Assembly: GCA_017480445.1 (NCBI GenBank)
Contig: JAFVAO010000081.1
Location: forward strand, 1 to 35,884
Origin: Lachnospiraceae bacterium
GTDB taxonomy: Bacteria > Bacillota > Clostridia > Lachnospirales > Lachnospiraceae
Length of the DNA: 35,884 bases
Direction: 5' to 3'
In this document: positions 1-8,968 of the stretch, one piece after another
Position numbering within the stretch: the first letter of the stretch is position 1
How the letters are laid out: the number at the start of each line of letters is the position of its first letter
Position numbers and translations under genes: made by a program
The notes under the pieces: model-generated
Told to the model about the DNA's origin: nothing
What the model saw: only the letters and a program-made list of their open reading frames with translations
The model's database searches: none

Positions 1-609
1 TCACCAAAGATGGACAACAGGGCTGCCTTCGCTGCCGCGCTTTCTTCTGCGCTAGGTGTGGACGCTGCTTCATATACCGGCGCTACTGCTGGCTCCTCGA
101 TTACAGGTGCCGCTACTACAGGCTCTTCGAATATCGGGGCTACTACTGGCTCCTCAAATGCAGGCGCCGCTGGTGCGGGTTGTTCGAATGCAGGTGCTGT
201 CGGCATTTCCTCCGCGGGTTCATCACCAAAGATGGACAACAGGGCTGCCTTCGCTGCCGCGCTTTCTTCTGCGCTAGGTGCGGGCGCTGCTTCATATACC
301 GGCGCTGCTGCCGGCTCCTCAAATGCAGGTGCCGCTGGTGCCGGCTGCTCGAATGCAGGTGCTGCCGGCACTTCCTCTGCGGGTTCATCACCAAAGATGG
401 ACAACAATGCTGCCTTCGCTGCCGCACTTTCTTCTGCACTAGGTGCGGGCGCTGCTTCATATACCGGCGCTGCTGCTACCGGCTCCTCAACTACAGGTGC
501 CTCCACAACCGGCTCTTCAAATACCGGCGCTGACGCTGCTTCCTCCGCCGGCTCCTCGCCAAAGATGGACAGCAACGCTGCTTTCGCCGCCGCGCTCTCC
601 TCTTCACTG
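1..609 (-). repeat. Four in-gene repeats encoding a 17-residue helix motif
   Basis: Near-identical blocks begin at plus-strand positions 1, 223, 388 and 556, so the period is 222, 165 and 168 bases (74, 55 and 56 codons). Each encodes the SAEESAAAKAALLSIFG-type motif; the first protein copy (556-609) is the most diverged. The linkers vary in length but always in whole codons. The array runs into the window edge, so the copy number is a minimum. Confidence 0.85.
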
Positions 610-2852
610 TGTACAGGCGCCGCCGGTACTTCCTCTGCCGGCTCCTCGGCTGCTTCCTGGCTCACAGGCATTTCTTCCGTAGGCTCCTCGAACACAGACG
701 CTGCAAGCGCTTCCTCTGCCGGGGCCTCCTCAGTTACCGCCTGCGGTTCCTCCGCTGCCGCCTCGGCCTCTACGAACGCCTCAACTTCCTCTTCCGCTGC
801 GATCTCCTCGGCCTCGGTCGCTACTTCCTCCGGTACTGCCTCTTCGACAATTTCCTCTTTCCGGACAGGCTTCACATCCTGCTCGGCAATACCCAGCTTT
901 TCATTGATCAGCGCGTCAAACGCCTCCTGCGCGCTCCGCAGGTTCGCTCTGGCCTTCAGGTACATACTCCGATAAATCTGCGCATGGGACTGCGCACCGA
1001 CCACATCGCCCATGTACCGCTGCAATCCTTTATCCGAATCCTCAAAGATCAGGATGCCCGAGGCATCACCCTCGTTGATATACTTATCATAAGCATCATC
1101 CGTCGGGATTCCCTTATCGATCACAGGCTCTGTAGCCTCCACATACGTGAGCAGATTGCCATGCCAGGAGGTCACGGACACCAGCTTGTTCTCCGTGCTG
1201 GTGACCATTCTGTCACAGCTGCCCGCATATGCGTATTTGGCATCCTTGTGGGTGAGCTTCATATCTTCTTTGGAAACAACCGGTGTATCCAGCCTTGCGC
1301 GCACATTGGCCACGGTGGATGCGCCGCCCTTGCCGGCGATTGCCTCACGGATACCGGATGCAATACCGCCGTTTAACATTCTTGCAACGTTTCTCTGCGC
1401 TTCCTGAATCGCATTTTCCGCTGCTCTGTCATCCGCCACCGCTGTGGTCGCCGCAGAACCTGTCCCCGTGATACTCTGCCGCATCACATAGGACACTTCC
1501 GCCTTGGACGCCTTCCAGTTGATTTCCTCCGGGTGCAGCACTTCACTGCCCGCCGGCAACTGGGGTAAAATAGACTCTACGCTGTTATCCTTCCCTCTTC
1601 CAAGCAGGCCCTGCTTGATGGAGACAGTCATGGACTGCTTCTTGCTGTAGGTCACGGATACGACACCGCCGGTCATTTGATACGTCTTGATCGTGTTGAT
1701 GAAACCGACGTTCTCCGACACGTCTGCCTCCAGTTTTTCGCAGACGATATCCAGCACATGGAATCCCTTTTCATCCAGATAATGCTGAATCGGTTTTGCG
1801 AACTGTCTGCGCAGATTCTCCTCATCGCTGACGCTGGAGTCATAATCCTCCATACCTTTTCCGAGCTTTCTGGAAAGTCCCACCAGCTCCACGCTGGTCG
1901 TGTAGGTCGGAATATAGCTGAACTCCGCGATCGTCGTTCCCTCCATGGTAACGTCGATCTTCGGATTGGTCTCTCCGTCCTGAATCTCCTTCTCCGCCGC
2001 CGCGCGCGCAGCCTCTGCACTGGGATAGACGGGCCCGCCGCTGGAAAACTTTCGCGTTTCAATCGTCGCCGTGGTCACATCGTTCGTCGTAGCGCAGGTG
2101 AGCTGACCGTTCTTGCCGATGGAGTAGCGCTGCTGCTCATTGTTGCCGAAAATGATCTTCACATTGCCGATTCCCTCATCCTCGACGATCGGCGTTGTGG
2201 TACCCTCCCGCACATCGCCGTTCTCGTCCTTGGCCTTTTGGAAATATCCCTGCTCGACCTTGACGATCTCGCCCTCCGCAACTTTTTTCTCCAGCTGCTC
2301 CATGTCAAAGGACTGCAGTTCCTTCACACCGTCCCGTCCGTAGAGCACATACCGCTCCGGTACGCCGGGCTCAAGAATCACATTTTGGAACGTCTTCTCA
2401 AAAATATAGATATTTTTTCCGTCTTCTCCAACCTTATAATTGTAGCCGATGCTGAGCGGTTTGCCGTTGGGCTTGGTAAACTTCGCCTCGATATAATCTC
2501 TGCTTGCATCTTCATGGTGGGTAAACTCAGGATTCAGCTTTGCTACATATCCATCCTTGGCAATGTGGGGCAGATAATAACTTTCCAGAATCAGCTTACA
2601 CTTCTCCTCGAGCTGCTCCTCGGTCGGGTTGTCGATCTTCTCCAACTCTGCCAGACGCAGCACGCCTTTCTGTCGGCCGGTCAGTGTGCTTGCCTTACTC
2701 ATGTCGGCATATGCCTTGCTCTCTGCCTCCCTGGCATTTTCCAATGCCTGACGGACTTCTTTTTCGTCGCCCTGACCGACAGGCTCAACTGTCTCCTGAG
2801 CCGCCTGCCCTGATTCCCTATTCAAATCCATCATTTCCTTCTTATCATCCAT
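1..2852 (-). CDS. Repeat-containing A/P/E-rich cytosolic protein, unrecognised (3' end outside window)
   Basis: The reverse strand is open from an ATG at 2852 to the window edge with no stop, giving at least 950 codons. I do not recognise a family. The start is preceded by an AAGG-containing site. There is no signal peptide or membrane segment, so I expect a cytosolic protein. The N-terminal two thirds look globular: a charged helical start (about residues 25-95), then mixed alpha/beta sequence rich in Lys and Glu. The last third is low complexity, first Glu/Ala-rich, then Pro/Ala/Glu linkers of the EEPVV-type alternating with four copies of a conserved block, SAEESAAAKAALLSIFG, usually followed by (D/E)EPAEE. 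The blocks are probably short amphipathic helices on flexible linkers. It follows thioredoxin by 48 bases in the same direction. Function unknown; a scaffold carrying repeated short binding motifs is an inference. Confidence 0.85.
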   Translation of the reverse strand, partial: MDDKKEMMDLNRESGQAAQETVEPVGQGDEKEVRQALENAREAESKAYADMSKASTLTGRQKGVLRLAELEKIDNPTEEQLEEKCKLILESYYLPHIAKDGYVAKLNPEFTHHEDASRDYIEAKFTKPNGKPLSIGYNYKVGEDGKNIYIFEKTFQNVILEPGVPERYVLYGRDGVKELQSFDMEQLEKKVAEGEIVKVEQGYFQKAKDENGDVREGTTTPIVEDEGIGNVKIIFGNNEQQRYSIGKNGQLTCATTNDVTTATIETRKFSSGGPVYPSAEAARAAAEKEIQDGETNPKIDVTMEGTTIAEFSYIPTYTTSVELVGLSRKLGKGMEDYDSSVSDEENLRRQFAKPIQHYLDEKGFHVLDIVCEKLEADVSENVGFINTIKTYQMTGGVVSVTYSKKQSMTVSIKQGLLGRGKDNSVESILPQLPAGSEVLHPEEINWKASKAEVSYVMRQSITGTGSAATTAVADDRAAENAIQEAQRNVARMLNGGIASGIREAIAGKGGASTVANVRARLDTPVVSKEDMKLTHKDAKYAYAGSCDRMVTSTENKLVSVTSWHGNLLTYVEATEPVIDKGIPTDDAYDKYINEGDASGILIFEDSDKGLQRYMGDVVGAQSHAQIYRSMYLKARANLRSAQEAFDALINEKLGIAEQDVKPVRKEEIVEEAVPEEVATEAEEIAAEEEVEAFVEAEAAAEEPQAVTEEAPAEEALAASVFEEPTEEMPVSQEAAEEPAEEVPAAPVHSEEESAAAKAALLSIFGEEPAEEAASAPVFEEPVVEAPVVEEPVAAAPVYEAAPAPSAEESAAAKAALLSIFGDEPAEEVPAAPAFEQPAPAAPAFEEPAAAPVYEAAPAPSAEESAAAKAALLSIFGDEPAEEMPTAPAFEQPAPAAPAFEEPVVAPIFEEPVVAAPVIEEPAVAPVYEAASTPSAEESAAAKAALLSIFG

Positions 2853-2900
2853 TGTTATTCGCCTTATCCCTGTAATTATATTCTTATTGCATTCTATGTT

Positions 2901-3221
2901 TTATCCCAACACAGAATCAATCTCATCACAAAAATCATCCGCGCTTCTTCCGCCGATAAAGGTCTTGACAACCTCCCCATCCCTGAAGATCATAAAGGTC
3001 GGGATGCTGGCAATGCGATACTTCTGCGCCAGCGCCATATTGTTGTCCGTGTTGCACTTGCCGACCTTGAGCTTACCGTCGTATTCCTCCGCGATCTGCT
3101 CCACAATCGGCGCCATCATTTTGCAGGGGCCGCACCAGTCCGCATAGAAATCCACGAGCACCGGCAGCTTGGCCTGCAATACCTCTTCGTCAAAATTGTC
3201 TGTTGTAAAACGATATTCCAT
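2901..3221 (-). CDS. trxA: Thioredoxin
   Basis: A 106-residue thioredoxin, the usual length for the family. It reduces disulfides in cytosolic proteins by dithiol exchange, normally recharged by thioredoxin reductase (not seen here). The active site WCGPC is at residues 29-33 with Cys30 and Cys33, and the cis-proline loop follows as SIPTF. I chose the ATG at 3221 because GGAGGG lies just upstream; an in-frame ATG at 3239 would overlap that site. It lies between trmB and the repeat protein, all in one direction, with a 51-base gap to trmB, so co-transcription is plausible. Confidence 0.95.
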   Translation of the reverse strand: MEYRFTTDNFDEEVLQAKLPVLVDFYADWCGPCKMMAPIVEQIAEEYDGKLKVGKCNTDNNMALAQKYRIASIPTFMIFRDGEVVKTFIGGRSADDFCDEIDSVLG

Positions 3222-3272
3222 GTGAAACCCTCCATTCATATTTTTGTAAAAATAGCAATTCTGCTACACTTA

Positions 3273-3917
3273 TTATCGACAGATCACATACTTATAAATC
3301 GGATTTCCCATCGAGGAAAATTTTTCCTCATATTCCGTCATCACATTGTCCTGCATCAGCGCCGCGTCCCCGTGCAGGTCATAGGTCACAACCTCGGCCC
3401 GCCATCCGGCCGGCGCAAGCTCCTCCACAGCAAAATCGAATAACGCTCTGTTGTCGGTTTTAAACTCGATGACGCCGTCCTTTTTCAGAATCCGGTCATA
3501 GCGCGCGAGAAACTCCCTCGACGGAAGCCTCCTCTTCGCGTGCCGGTCCTTCGGCCACGGATCCGAGAAATTCAGATAAATCCGATCCACCTCTCCGGCG
3601 GCGAACACCTTCTCAATGTCCTCCGCATCCATCCGGATGAACTTCAGATTCGGCAGCTCCTCCGACTCCATCTTCTGAATCGCCCGCAGCAGGACGCTGG
3701 AGTATTTCTCGATCCCCACATAGTTGATCTCCGGGTGCGCCTTGGCAAGTGTATGGATGAACCGCCCTTTTCCCATGCCGATTTCAATTCGTATCGGATG
3801 GGTGTTCCCGAACCGCTCTCCCCATGTCCCCGGACATGTGAAAAGAATTTCCTCCGACACTACAAAGGGGCTCTGGGCAATTACTTCCCTAGAGCCGGTG
3901 ATATTCCGCAGCCTCAT
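3273..3917 (-). CDS. trmB: tRNA (guanine-N7-)-methyltransferase
   Basis: This 214-residue enzyme methylates N7 of G46 in the tRNA variable loop using S-adenosylmethionine. The SAM-binding motif is IEIGMGKG near residue 45. The family signature follows: LNFSDPWPKDRHAKRRL and, later, FKTDN. The start at 3917 (MRLRNITG) has GGAGG six bases upstream; an in-frame start 18 bases further upstream has no such site. The length matches the family. It is divergent from the DD-carboxypeptidase gene. Confidence 0.96.
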   Translation of the reverse strand: MRLRNITGSREVIAQSPFVVSEEILFTCPGTWGERFGNTHPIRIEIGMGKGRFIHTLAKAHPEINYVGIEKYSSVLLRAIQKMESEELPNLKFIRMDAEDIEKVFAAGEVDRIYLNFSDPWPKDRHAKRRLPSREFLARYDRILKKDGVIEFKTDNRALFDFAVEELAPAGWRAEVVTYDLHGDAALMQDNVMTEYEEKFSSMGNPIYKYVICR

Positions 3918-3969
3918 TTTTAACCTCCAAGACACTTCCTATAAATAAGCTTACTTTATCCGAGGAAAC

Positions 3970-3998
3970 TTGTCAATCAACAACTTATGTTGTATGAT
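3970..3998 (+). promoter_or_regulatory. Sigma-70-type promoter for the DD-carboxypeptidase gene
   Basis: TTGTCA at 3970-3975 and TATGAT at 3993-3998 are separated by 17 bases. The -35 box read on the other strand is TTGACA (3971-3976), which could serve trmB, although its partner -10 at 3948-3953 (TAAGCT) is weak. An 11-base inverted repeat, ATGATAAAAAT at 3994-4004 and its complement at 4020-4030, overlaps the -10 and the likely transcript start. It may be an operator or a leader hairpin. Confidence 0.6.
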
Positions 3999-4045
3999 AA
4001 AAATAACAAATATTTCATAATTTTTATCATTTATAGCTGGACAGG

Positions 4046-5578
4046 ATGGTTTTTATGGGTAAAAAATCCCTTTTTCGACTTCGATTCCGGGCTGCTTTGC
4101 TCGGATTATTATTGTGTATACATGCAGCTGCTCCTCTTTCCGTTATGGCCGCTCCCTCTGTAAAGGAGCAAAACATTGCCGCCAACCAGGCGCTCCCCAT
4201 CGAATCCAACGAGATTGCCAATTGGCCCACCGGACCGGTTGTGAGCGCGGAATCCGCTATTTTGATGGATCTGGATACCGGCGTCATTCTCTATGCCAAG
4301 AATATCCACGCGCAGGAATATCCGGCCAGCACCACCAAAATCCTGACCACCCTGATCGCCTCGGAGCGGTGCACGCTCGACGAGACGGTCACCTTTTCCC
4401 ATGCGGCGGTATTCGGTATCCCCGTCGGCAGCAACCACGTGGCCATGAACGAGGGTGATACGCTGACCATGGAACAATGTCTGCAGGCGATCCTGATCCG
4501 CTCTGCCAACGAGGTTTCCTACGCCGTCGCGGAGCATATCGGCGGCACCTGGGACGGGTTTGCGCAGATCATGAACGATCGGGCGAAGGAGCTGGGCTGT
4601 GTGGATTCCCACTTTGTAAATCCCAACGGGCTTCCTGACGCAGACCACTACACCAGCGCCTATGATCTGGCGATGATCGGGCGGGCGTTTTTCTCGGATG
4701 AGCTGCTCTGTCAGATCACGACCATGCCCTATCTGCGCCTGACCAAGTCCAACGGGGAGCTGGTGGACGCCAACCAGATGGAGCTTTTGCCCGGCAAAAA
4801 ATACGCCTATGAATATCTGGTGGGCTGCAAGACCGGCTATACCAACGACGCGCGCAATTCCCTGGTGTCCTGTGCGGAAAAAGACGGCATGAAATTAATC
4901 TGCGTGGTGTTAAAAGACGAAAGCCCCTATCACTATGAGGACACCATCGCCCTGTTTAACTATGGCTTCAGCAATTTTTCCAAGCTGAATATTTCCCGGA
5001 CGGAGACGAAGTACAATATCGAGAGCTCCGGTTTCTACAGTGACAATGATATCCTCGGCAATTCCAAGCCCATTCTGCAGCTCAACCAGGACGACTGCCT
5101 GATTCTGCCCCAGACGATTTCCTTTGAGGATCTGGACGCGGAGATTTCCTACGAGACCGATCACGCCAATCAGGTCGCGCTGATCAGCTACAGCTACAAC
5201 GGCGTTCCGCTGGGGCATGTCTCCGTGGATCTGGCAACCAATGAACAGACCGGCTATTCCTTTGATCCGGTTGTGCAGAAGGAAGAACCTGCCAAGCCCA
5301 AAATCCCCACTGTGATCTTTATCAACGTACTCAAGGTCTTTTTGTGGATCGTGGGCATCGCGGCCGCGCTTCTGCTCCTCCTGTTTCTCTACAGGTCTTA
5401 TCGGATCTATAATAAGCGCCACCCCAACAGCCGGCGCAACTGGAGGCGCCGCCGCCGCAAAGAACGCAGTTATACGCCAAGTCCCCGCAGCGCACAGCTC
5501 TCCCGCAGAAGAGAGGTCAAACGGCAGGCCAGGCGTCGGCGCAACAAAGCCAGAAAAGATTGGAGCAATTATTATTAA
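4046..5578 (+). CDS. D-alanyl-D-alanine carboxypeptidase (peptidase S11), membrane-anchored with an Arg-rich tail
   Basis: Penicillin-binding DD-carboxypeptidase that trims the terminal D-Ala from peptidoglycan stem peptides outside the membrane. A signal peptide covers about residues 5-36, ending VMAAP. The three S11 motifs are present: S95-T-T-K98, S153-A-N155 and K262-T-G264. A second region (about 310-410) matches the C-terminal beta domain of the family. A transmembrane helix at about 425-450 replaces the usual amphipathic anchor. It is followed by about 60 residues very rich in Arg, predicted cytosolic. A second in-frame ATG at 4055 has AGGATGG five bases upstream and could be the true start, shortening the protein by three residues. 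It is transcribed alone and ends at a strong terminator. Confidence 0.93.
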   Translation: MVFMGKKSLFRLRFRAALLGLLLCIHAAAPLSVMAAPSVKEQNIAANQALPIESNEIANWPTGPVVSAESAILMDLDTGVILYAKNIHAQEYPASTTKILTTLIASERCTLDETVTFSHAAVFGIPVGSNHVAMNEGDTLTMEQCLQAILIRSANEVSYAVAEHIGGTWDGFAQIMNDRAKELGCVDSHFVNPNGLPDADHYTSAYDLAMIGRAFFSDELLCQITTMPYLRLTKSNGELVDANQMELLPGKKYAYEYLVGCKTGYTNDARNSLVSCAEKDGMKLICVVLKDESPYHYEDTIALFNYGFSNFSKLNISRTETKYNIESSGFYSDNDILGNSKPILQLNQDDCLILPQTISFEDLDAEISYETDHANQVALISYSYNGVPLGHVSVDLATNEQTGYSFDPVVQKEEPAKPKIPTVIFINVLKVFLWIVGIAAALLLLLFLYRSYRIYNKRHPNSRRNWRRRRRKERSYTPSPRSAQLSRRREVKRQARRRRNKARKDWSNYY

Positions 5579-5588
5579 AACAAGAAAA

Positions 5589-5626
5589 GGGGAATCCGGT
5601 TTCTATTCCGGATTCCCCGTCTTTTT
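5589..5626 (+). terminator. Bidirectional intrinsic terminator
   Basis: GGGGAATCCGG (5589-5599) pairs with CCGGATTCCCC (5608-5618) around an 8-base loop and is followed by a T-run to 5626. The hairpin covers the stop of the convergent exonuclease gene at 5603. On the minus strand it is followed by TTTTCTTGTTTT, so it can serve both genes. Confidence 0.9.
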
Positions 5627-6586
5627 ATCTCCGCCGGCACGCTGCCGTCTATGCTGTTCTTCCGCTTTTTCCTTGCGAAGCTGTAATTCCTGCGCAGCCT
5701 CCTCTGAGATCAATTTCGTCGTCTTCACCACGTAGTACAAATGTTCATCGGTCTTGCGCAGACGGATTTTCCCCTTCAGATATCCATGCTTCTCACAATA
5801 GGCCAGACAATAGTAGTTTCTGCCGTTCGGCGTGAACCACCGAATCTTTTTGCGCAGATTCCGATGACACAGATAACACTTGCTGGAAGTAACCTCTCTG
5901 TCGGTCATCGCCTGCCGTTTGCCGGAAAACCCCCGCGAGATATATTTTGCATACGTGTCAAACTGAATCTTGATCTCCTGGTCACGACTCTTCGGCACAT
6001 GATAGACATCAAAGGACACGTTCTCTAAAAGCTTCGGATTCTCTTCCGCAAGGTGTGCGAACACCTTTGCCGTGTAATAGGCGTCACTGAACGCCCTGTG
6101 GAACGGAATATCCTTCTCAATGCCCAGATAATCCACCGCATACTCCAGCGCCCTGCGGGTTTTGGAATCCTCATAGGCGATGGCAAACAGCTTCTGCACA
6201 TCCAGAAATGCGATCGGTCCGTCAGACAACGGCGGCAGATCATAGTGATTTAAATTGCGCTGCAGCTCCGTCAGATCCGCGCCGCCCCAGGTGCAGAACC
6301 GGGTCTCCTCTTCCCCGCACCACGCCGCAAATCGCTCCGCCACCTCCGGAAACGGTCTTCCCCGCTCCAGTTCCTGCATCTGCATATGGATCAGCTTACT
6401 GGTGATATAGTGCATCTCATGATACACCATGGGTTTCACCAGTTCGTGGAACTCCGCTACCATGACGAACTGTTCATTCAGTTGAATCGCTCCGATCTCA
6501 ATGATCTCAAAGGGAAGCCCGGGCATCACCTGCTCTGTGCCGATGTTGCCCTGGTTCCATTCCAGATCCAACACGATGTATTTCAT
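5603..6586 (-). CDS. DEDDh 3'-5' exonuclease with a C-terminal Cys4 domain
   Basis: The N-terminal 180 residues are a DnaQ-like exonuclease. D7 and E9 lie in the first motif (DLEWNQ), D104 in the second, and H163 with D168 in the third (FHRAFSDAYYT), giving a complete DEDDh set. It should remove 3' nucleotides from DNA or RNA with two metal ions. Relatives include KapD/ERI-1-type proteins; the substrate cannot be told from sequence. Residues 230-275 add a likely zinc site, C237-x2-C240 and C260-x3-C264, inside a basic stretch, followed by a charged tail. The ATG at 6586 has GGGGAG upstream. It is the last gene of the proS-esterase-exonuclease operon. Confidence 0.88.
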   Translation of the reverse strand: MKYIVLDLEWNQGNIGTEQVMPGLPFEIIEIGAIQLNEQFVMVAEFHELVKPMVYHEMHYITSKLIHMQMQELERGRPFPEVAERFAAWCGEEETRFCTWGGADLTELQRNLNHYDLPPLSDGPIAFLDVQKLFAIAYEDSKTRRALEYAVDYLGIEKDIPFHRAFSDAYYTAKVFAHLAEENPKLLENVSFDVYHVPKSRDQEIKIQFDTYAKYISRGFSGKRQAMTDREVTSSKCYLCHRNLRKKIRWFTPNGRNYYCLAYCEKHGYLKGKIRLRKTDEHLYYVVKTTKLISEEAAQELQLRKEKAEEQHRRQRAGGDKKTGNPE

Positions 6587-6610
6587 CTGTCACTCCCCAA
6601 ACCATTTCCT

Positions 6611-7429
6611 TTATAACCGTTCCATCCAGGCGTGCGCCAAAGTTGTCCAGATACTGCACTCCTCCTGCAGGTGCCTTCCATCTGACGATTGTGTCAGTTT
6701 GCTCGCCAGCGCCAGTCCGTGTGCGCCCTGCGGGAACAAATGATACTCCACGGGAACGCCCGCCCTTCTCATGGCGCTCACCAACAATAACGAATTCTCC
6801 ATCGGCACGGATCCGTCCGTATAAGTGCCCCAGACAAACGCCTTCGGCGTCTTATCTGTGATATGGTATTCCAGAGAAACCTGCTGCCGCAGCTCCTCCT
6901 CCCGCTCTCCCAACAGATTTTCAAAAGAACCTCTGTGGGCGAACTCGCCGGATGTGATCACCGGATAACACAAAATCATGCCATTCGGCTTCAGACGCGC
7001 ATGCTCCGCTGCCGATAATCCCATCTTTTCCGCCAGAAAATCCTCATCCCAGAACACCCCTAAGCAGGCCGCCAAATGACCGCCCGCAGAAGAACCTTCT
7101 AAGACAATCTTATCCGGATCCACATGCCATTCTTCCGCATGCTCCCGAATCAGCAACATGCTCTGTGCAAGCTCTGTCAATGCGGTCGGATACCGCGCCG
7201 GTGCACAGGAGTACCGCAGCACTGCCGCGTGATATCCCATGGCCAGAAACGCGAGCGCCACCGGCTCCGCCTCCCGATCCGAGGTGTAGCCGTATCCGCC
7301 GCCGGGACAGATCAACACGAGCGGCCTCGTCCGGATCGCCAGCTTTTCCGACGCATCCTGTAGATACAGAATCAGCTTACTGTCCGGCAGGGATCCTTCC
7401 TGATTGAGTGTATATTCCCGATAGTTCAT
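6611..7429 (-). CDS. Alpha/beta-hydrolase, acetyl-esterase type
   Basis: A 272-residue alpha/beta-hydrolase of the esterase/lipase group that often includes xylan or sugar acetyl esterases. The oxyanion-hole segment is LICPGGGYGY instead of HGGG. The nucleophile elbow is G-S-S-A-G, the acid is probably the Asp in WGTYTDG, and the His is in GAHGLAL. There is no signal peptide, so it acts in the cytosol. I start it at 7429 (MNYREYT), with GGGAG seven bases upstream; upstream codons in this frame would overlap proS. The gap to the proS stop is 16 bases, so they are co-transcribed. The physiological substrate is unknown. Confidence 0.88.
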   Translation of the reverse strand: MNYREYTLNQEGSLPDSKLILYLQDASEKLAIRTRPLVLICPGGGYGYTSDREAEPVALAFLAMGYHAAVLRYSCAPARYPTALTELAQSMLLIREHAEEWHVDPDKIVLEGSSAGGHLAACLGVFWDEDFLAEKMGLSAAEHARLKPNGMILCYPVITSGEFAHRGSFENLLGEREEELRQQVSLEYHITDKTPKAFVWGTYTDGSVPMENSLLLVSAMRRAGVPVEYHLFPQGAHGLALASKLTQSSDGRHLQEECSIWTTLAHAWMERL

Positions 7430-7445
7430 ACGTTTACTCCCACGT

Positions 7446-8888
7446 TTAATAAGCTCTGCCCCAGTATACCATCTTCTTGGCAGGCTTTCCGCAGCATACA
7501 CAGGTCTGCTCAATCTCCTCCTGCTCAAACGGCATACATCTGCTGGTCACAGAGAGTTCTTCCTTGATCTTGTCCTCGCAATCCTGCTCGCCGCACCACA
7601 TGGCCTTTACGAATCCGGATTTTTCGCCGAAGATCCTCCGAAACTCCTCCATGTTGTGCGCCACGTAGGTGTGCGCATCGCGATGTGTTCTCGCGCGCTC
7701 CAGCATCTCCTTCTGGATCGTTTCCAGAAGTGCGCCGACCGTCTCCTCCAGTGCATCGAGCGGCACCTCGATCTTCTCTCTCGTATCGCGGCGGCAGATC
7801 ACGCATCTGCCCGCTTCGATGTCCTTCGGTCCGATCTCCACACGGATGGGATAACCGCGCATCTCCGCCTCGGCAAATTTGTAGCCGGGCGTCTTGTCCG
7901 TGTCGTCCACCTTGACGCGGAAATTGCCCTTCAGGCGGTCACGCAGCTCATAGGCCTTGTCGAGCACACCCTCCTTTTTCTGCTGAATAGGAATCACGCA
8001 GACCTGAATGGGTGCCACCTTCGGCGGCAGCACCAGTCCCTCGTTGTCGCCATGCACCATGATGATCGCACCGATCAGACGTGTCGTCATACCCCAGGAG
8101 GTCTGGTGTACATATTTGAGTGTATTGTCCTTGTCTGTAAATTGAATACCGAACGCCTTCGCAAAACCGTCACCGAAATTGTGGCTGGTGCCGGACTGCA
8201 ACGCCTTGCCGTCGTGCATCAGCGCCTCGATGGTATAGGTAGCCAGCGCGCCGGCGAATTTCTCCTTCTCGGTCTTCTGTCCCTTGATCACAGGGATCGC
8301 CAGCACCTGCTCACAGAAATCCGCGTACACATTCAGCATCTGAATCGTTCTCTCGGAAGCCTCCTCGGCCGTCGCGTGCGCGGTGTGTCCCTCCTGCCAG
8401 AGGAACTCTCTCGAGCGCAGGAACGGTCTGGTCTCCTTCTCCCAGCGCACCACGGAACACCACTGATTGTATACCTTGTGCAGATCTCTGTAAGAATGGA
8501 CATCATTTTTATAAAAATCACAGAACAGCGTCTCAGAGGTGGGGCGCACGCAAAGTCTCTCCGTGAGCGGCTGTAATCCGCCGTGGGTCACCCATGCAAC
8601 CTCCGGCGCAAAGCCCTCCACGTGATCCTTCTCCTTCTCCAGCAGGGATTCCGGAATGAACATGGGCAGATATACGTTCTCCACCCCGGTCGCCTTGAAT
8701 CGGTCGTCCAGCTGTCTCTGGATCAGCTCCCAGATCGCATAGCCCGCAGGCTTGATCACCATACATCCCTTGACGGAGGTATAGTCGATCAGCTCCGCCT
8801 TTTTTACCACATCCGTGTACCACTGCGCGAAATCCTCTTCCATAGAGGTGATCGCTTCCACCATTTTCTTTGCTTCTTTTTCTGCCAT
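7446..8888 (-). CDS. proS: Prolyl-tRNA synthetase, archaeal/eukaryotic type
   Basis: This 480-residue class II synthetase charges tRNA-Pro. It is the short form without the inserted editing domain found in the bacterial type. Motif 2 is seen in [24 protein letters not shown]-type sequence (read in parts: [15 protein letters not shown], then LWQEGHTAH). The C-terminal zinc-binding domain has Cys pairs (CGEQDC and CVCCG), and the protein ends in Tyr (YWGRAY), as the group does. AAGGAG lies seven bases before the ATG at 8888. The leader is under 80 bases and shows no T-box. It is the first gene of an operon with the esterase and exonuclease. Confidence 0.97.
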   Translation of the reverse strand: MAEKEAKKMVEAITSMEEDFAQWYTDVVKKAELIDYTSVKGCMVIKPAGYAIWELIQRQLDDRFKATGVENVYLPMFIPESLLEKEKDHVEGFAPEVAWVTHGGLQPLTERLCVRPTSETLFCDFYKNDVHSYRDLHKVYNQWCSVVRWEKETRPFLRSREFLWQEGHTAHATAEEASERTIQMLNVYADFCEQVLAIPVIKGQKTEKEKFAGALATYTIEALMHDGKALQSGTSHNFGDGFAKAFGIQFTDKDNTLKYVHQTSWGMTTRLIGAIIMVHGDNEGLVLPPKVAPIQVCVIPIQQKKEGVLDKAYELRDRLKGNFRVKVDDTDKTPGYKFAEAEMRGYPIRVEIGPKDIEAGRCVICRRDTREKIEVPLDALEETVGALLETIQKEMLERARTHRDAHTYVAHNMEEFRRIFGEKSGFVKAMWCGEQDCEDKIKEELSVTSRCMPFEQEEIEQTCVCCGKPAKKMVYWGRAY

Positions 8889-8917
8889 CGCTCTTCTCCT
8901 TATCGAATTTCCTTGAT

Positions 8918-8944
8918 ATTATACCATTTTTTCAGAAAACGCAA
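8918..8944 (-). promoter_or_regulatory. Extended -10 promoter for the proS operon
   Basis: On the minus strand TATAAT (8918-8923) is preceded by TGG, making an extended -10. A TTGCGT at 8939-8944 lies 15 bases upstream, a short spacer, so the extended -10 probably carries most of the recognition. The transcript would begin about 20 bases before the ribosome site. Confidence 0.65.
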
Positions 8945-8968
8945 TGAAATTTTTCAGAACCTTCTCAT

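Noticed and set aside
10-975. Long Ser/Ala/Gly-rich plus-strand open frame
   Set aside because: It is the complement of the A/P/E repeat region of the minus-strand gene; it has no ribosome site, and the repeat blocks make sense only on the minus strand.
1677-2813. 378-codon plus-strand open frame
   Set aside because: It lies opposite the globular part of the minus-strand repeat protein and has no start signal or recognisable domain; codon bias keeps the frame open.
7656-8576. 306-codon plus-strand open frame
   Set aside because: It is antisense to proS, whose motifs are unmistakable.
8889-8968. T-box leader for proS
   Set aside because: The upstream gap is only about 80 bases and has no specifier stem or T-box sequence; a plain extended -10 promoter explains it.
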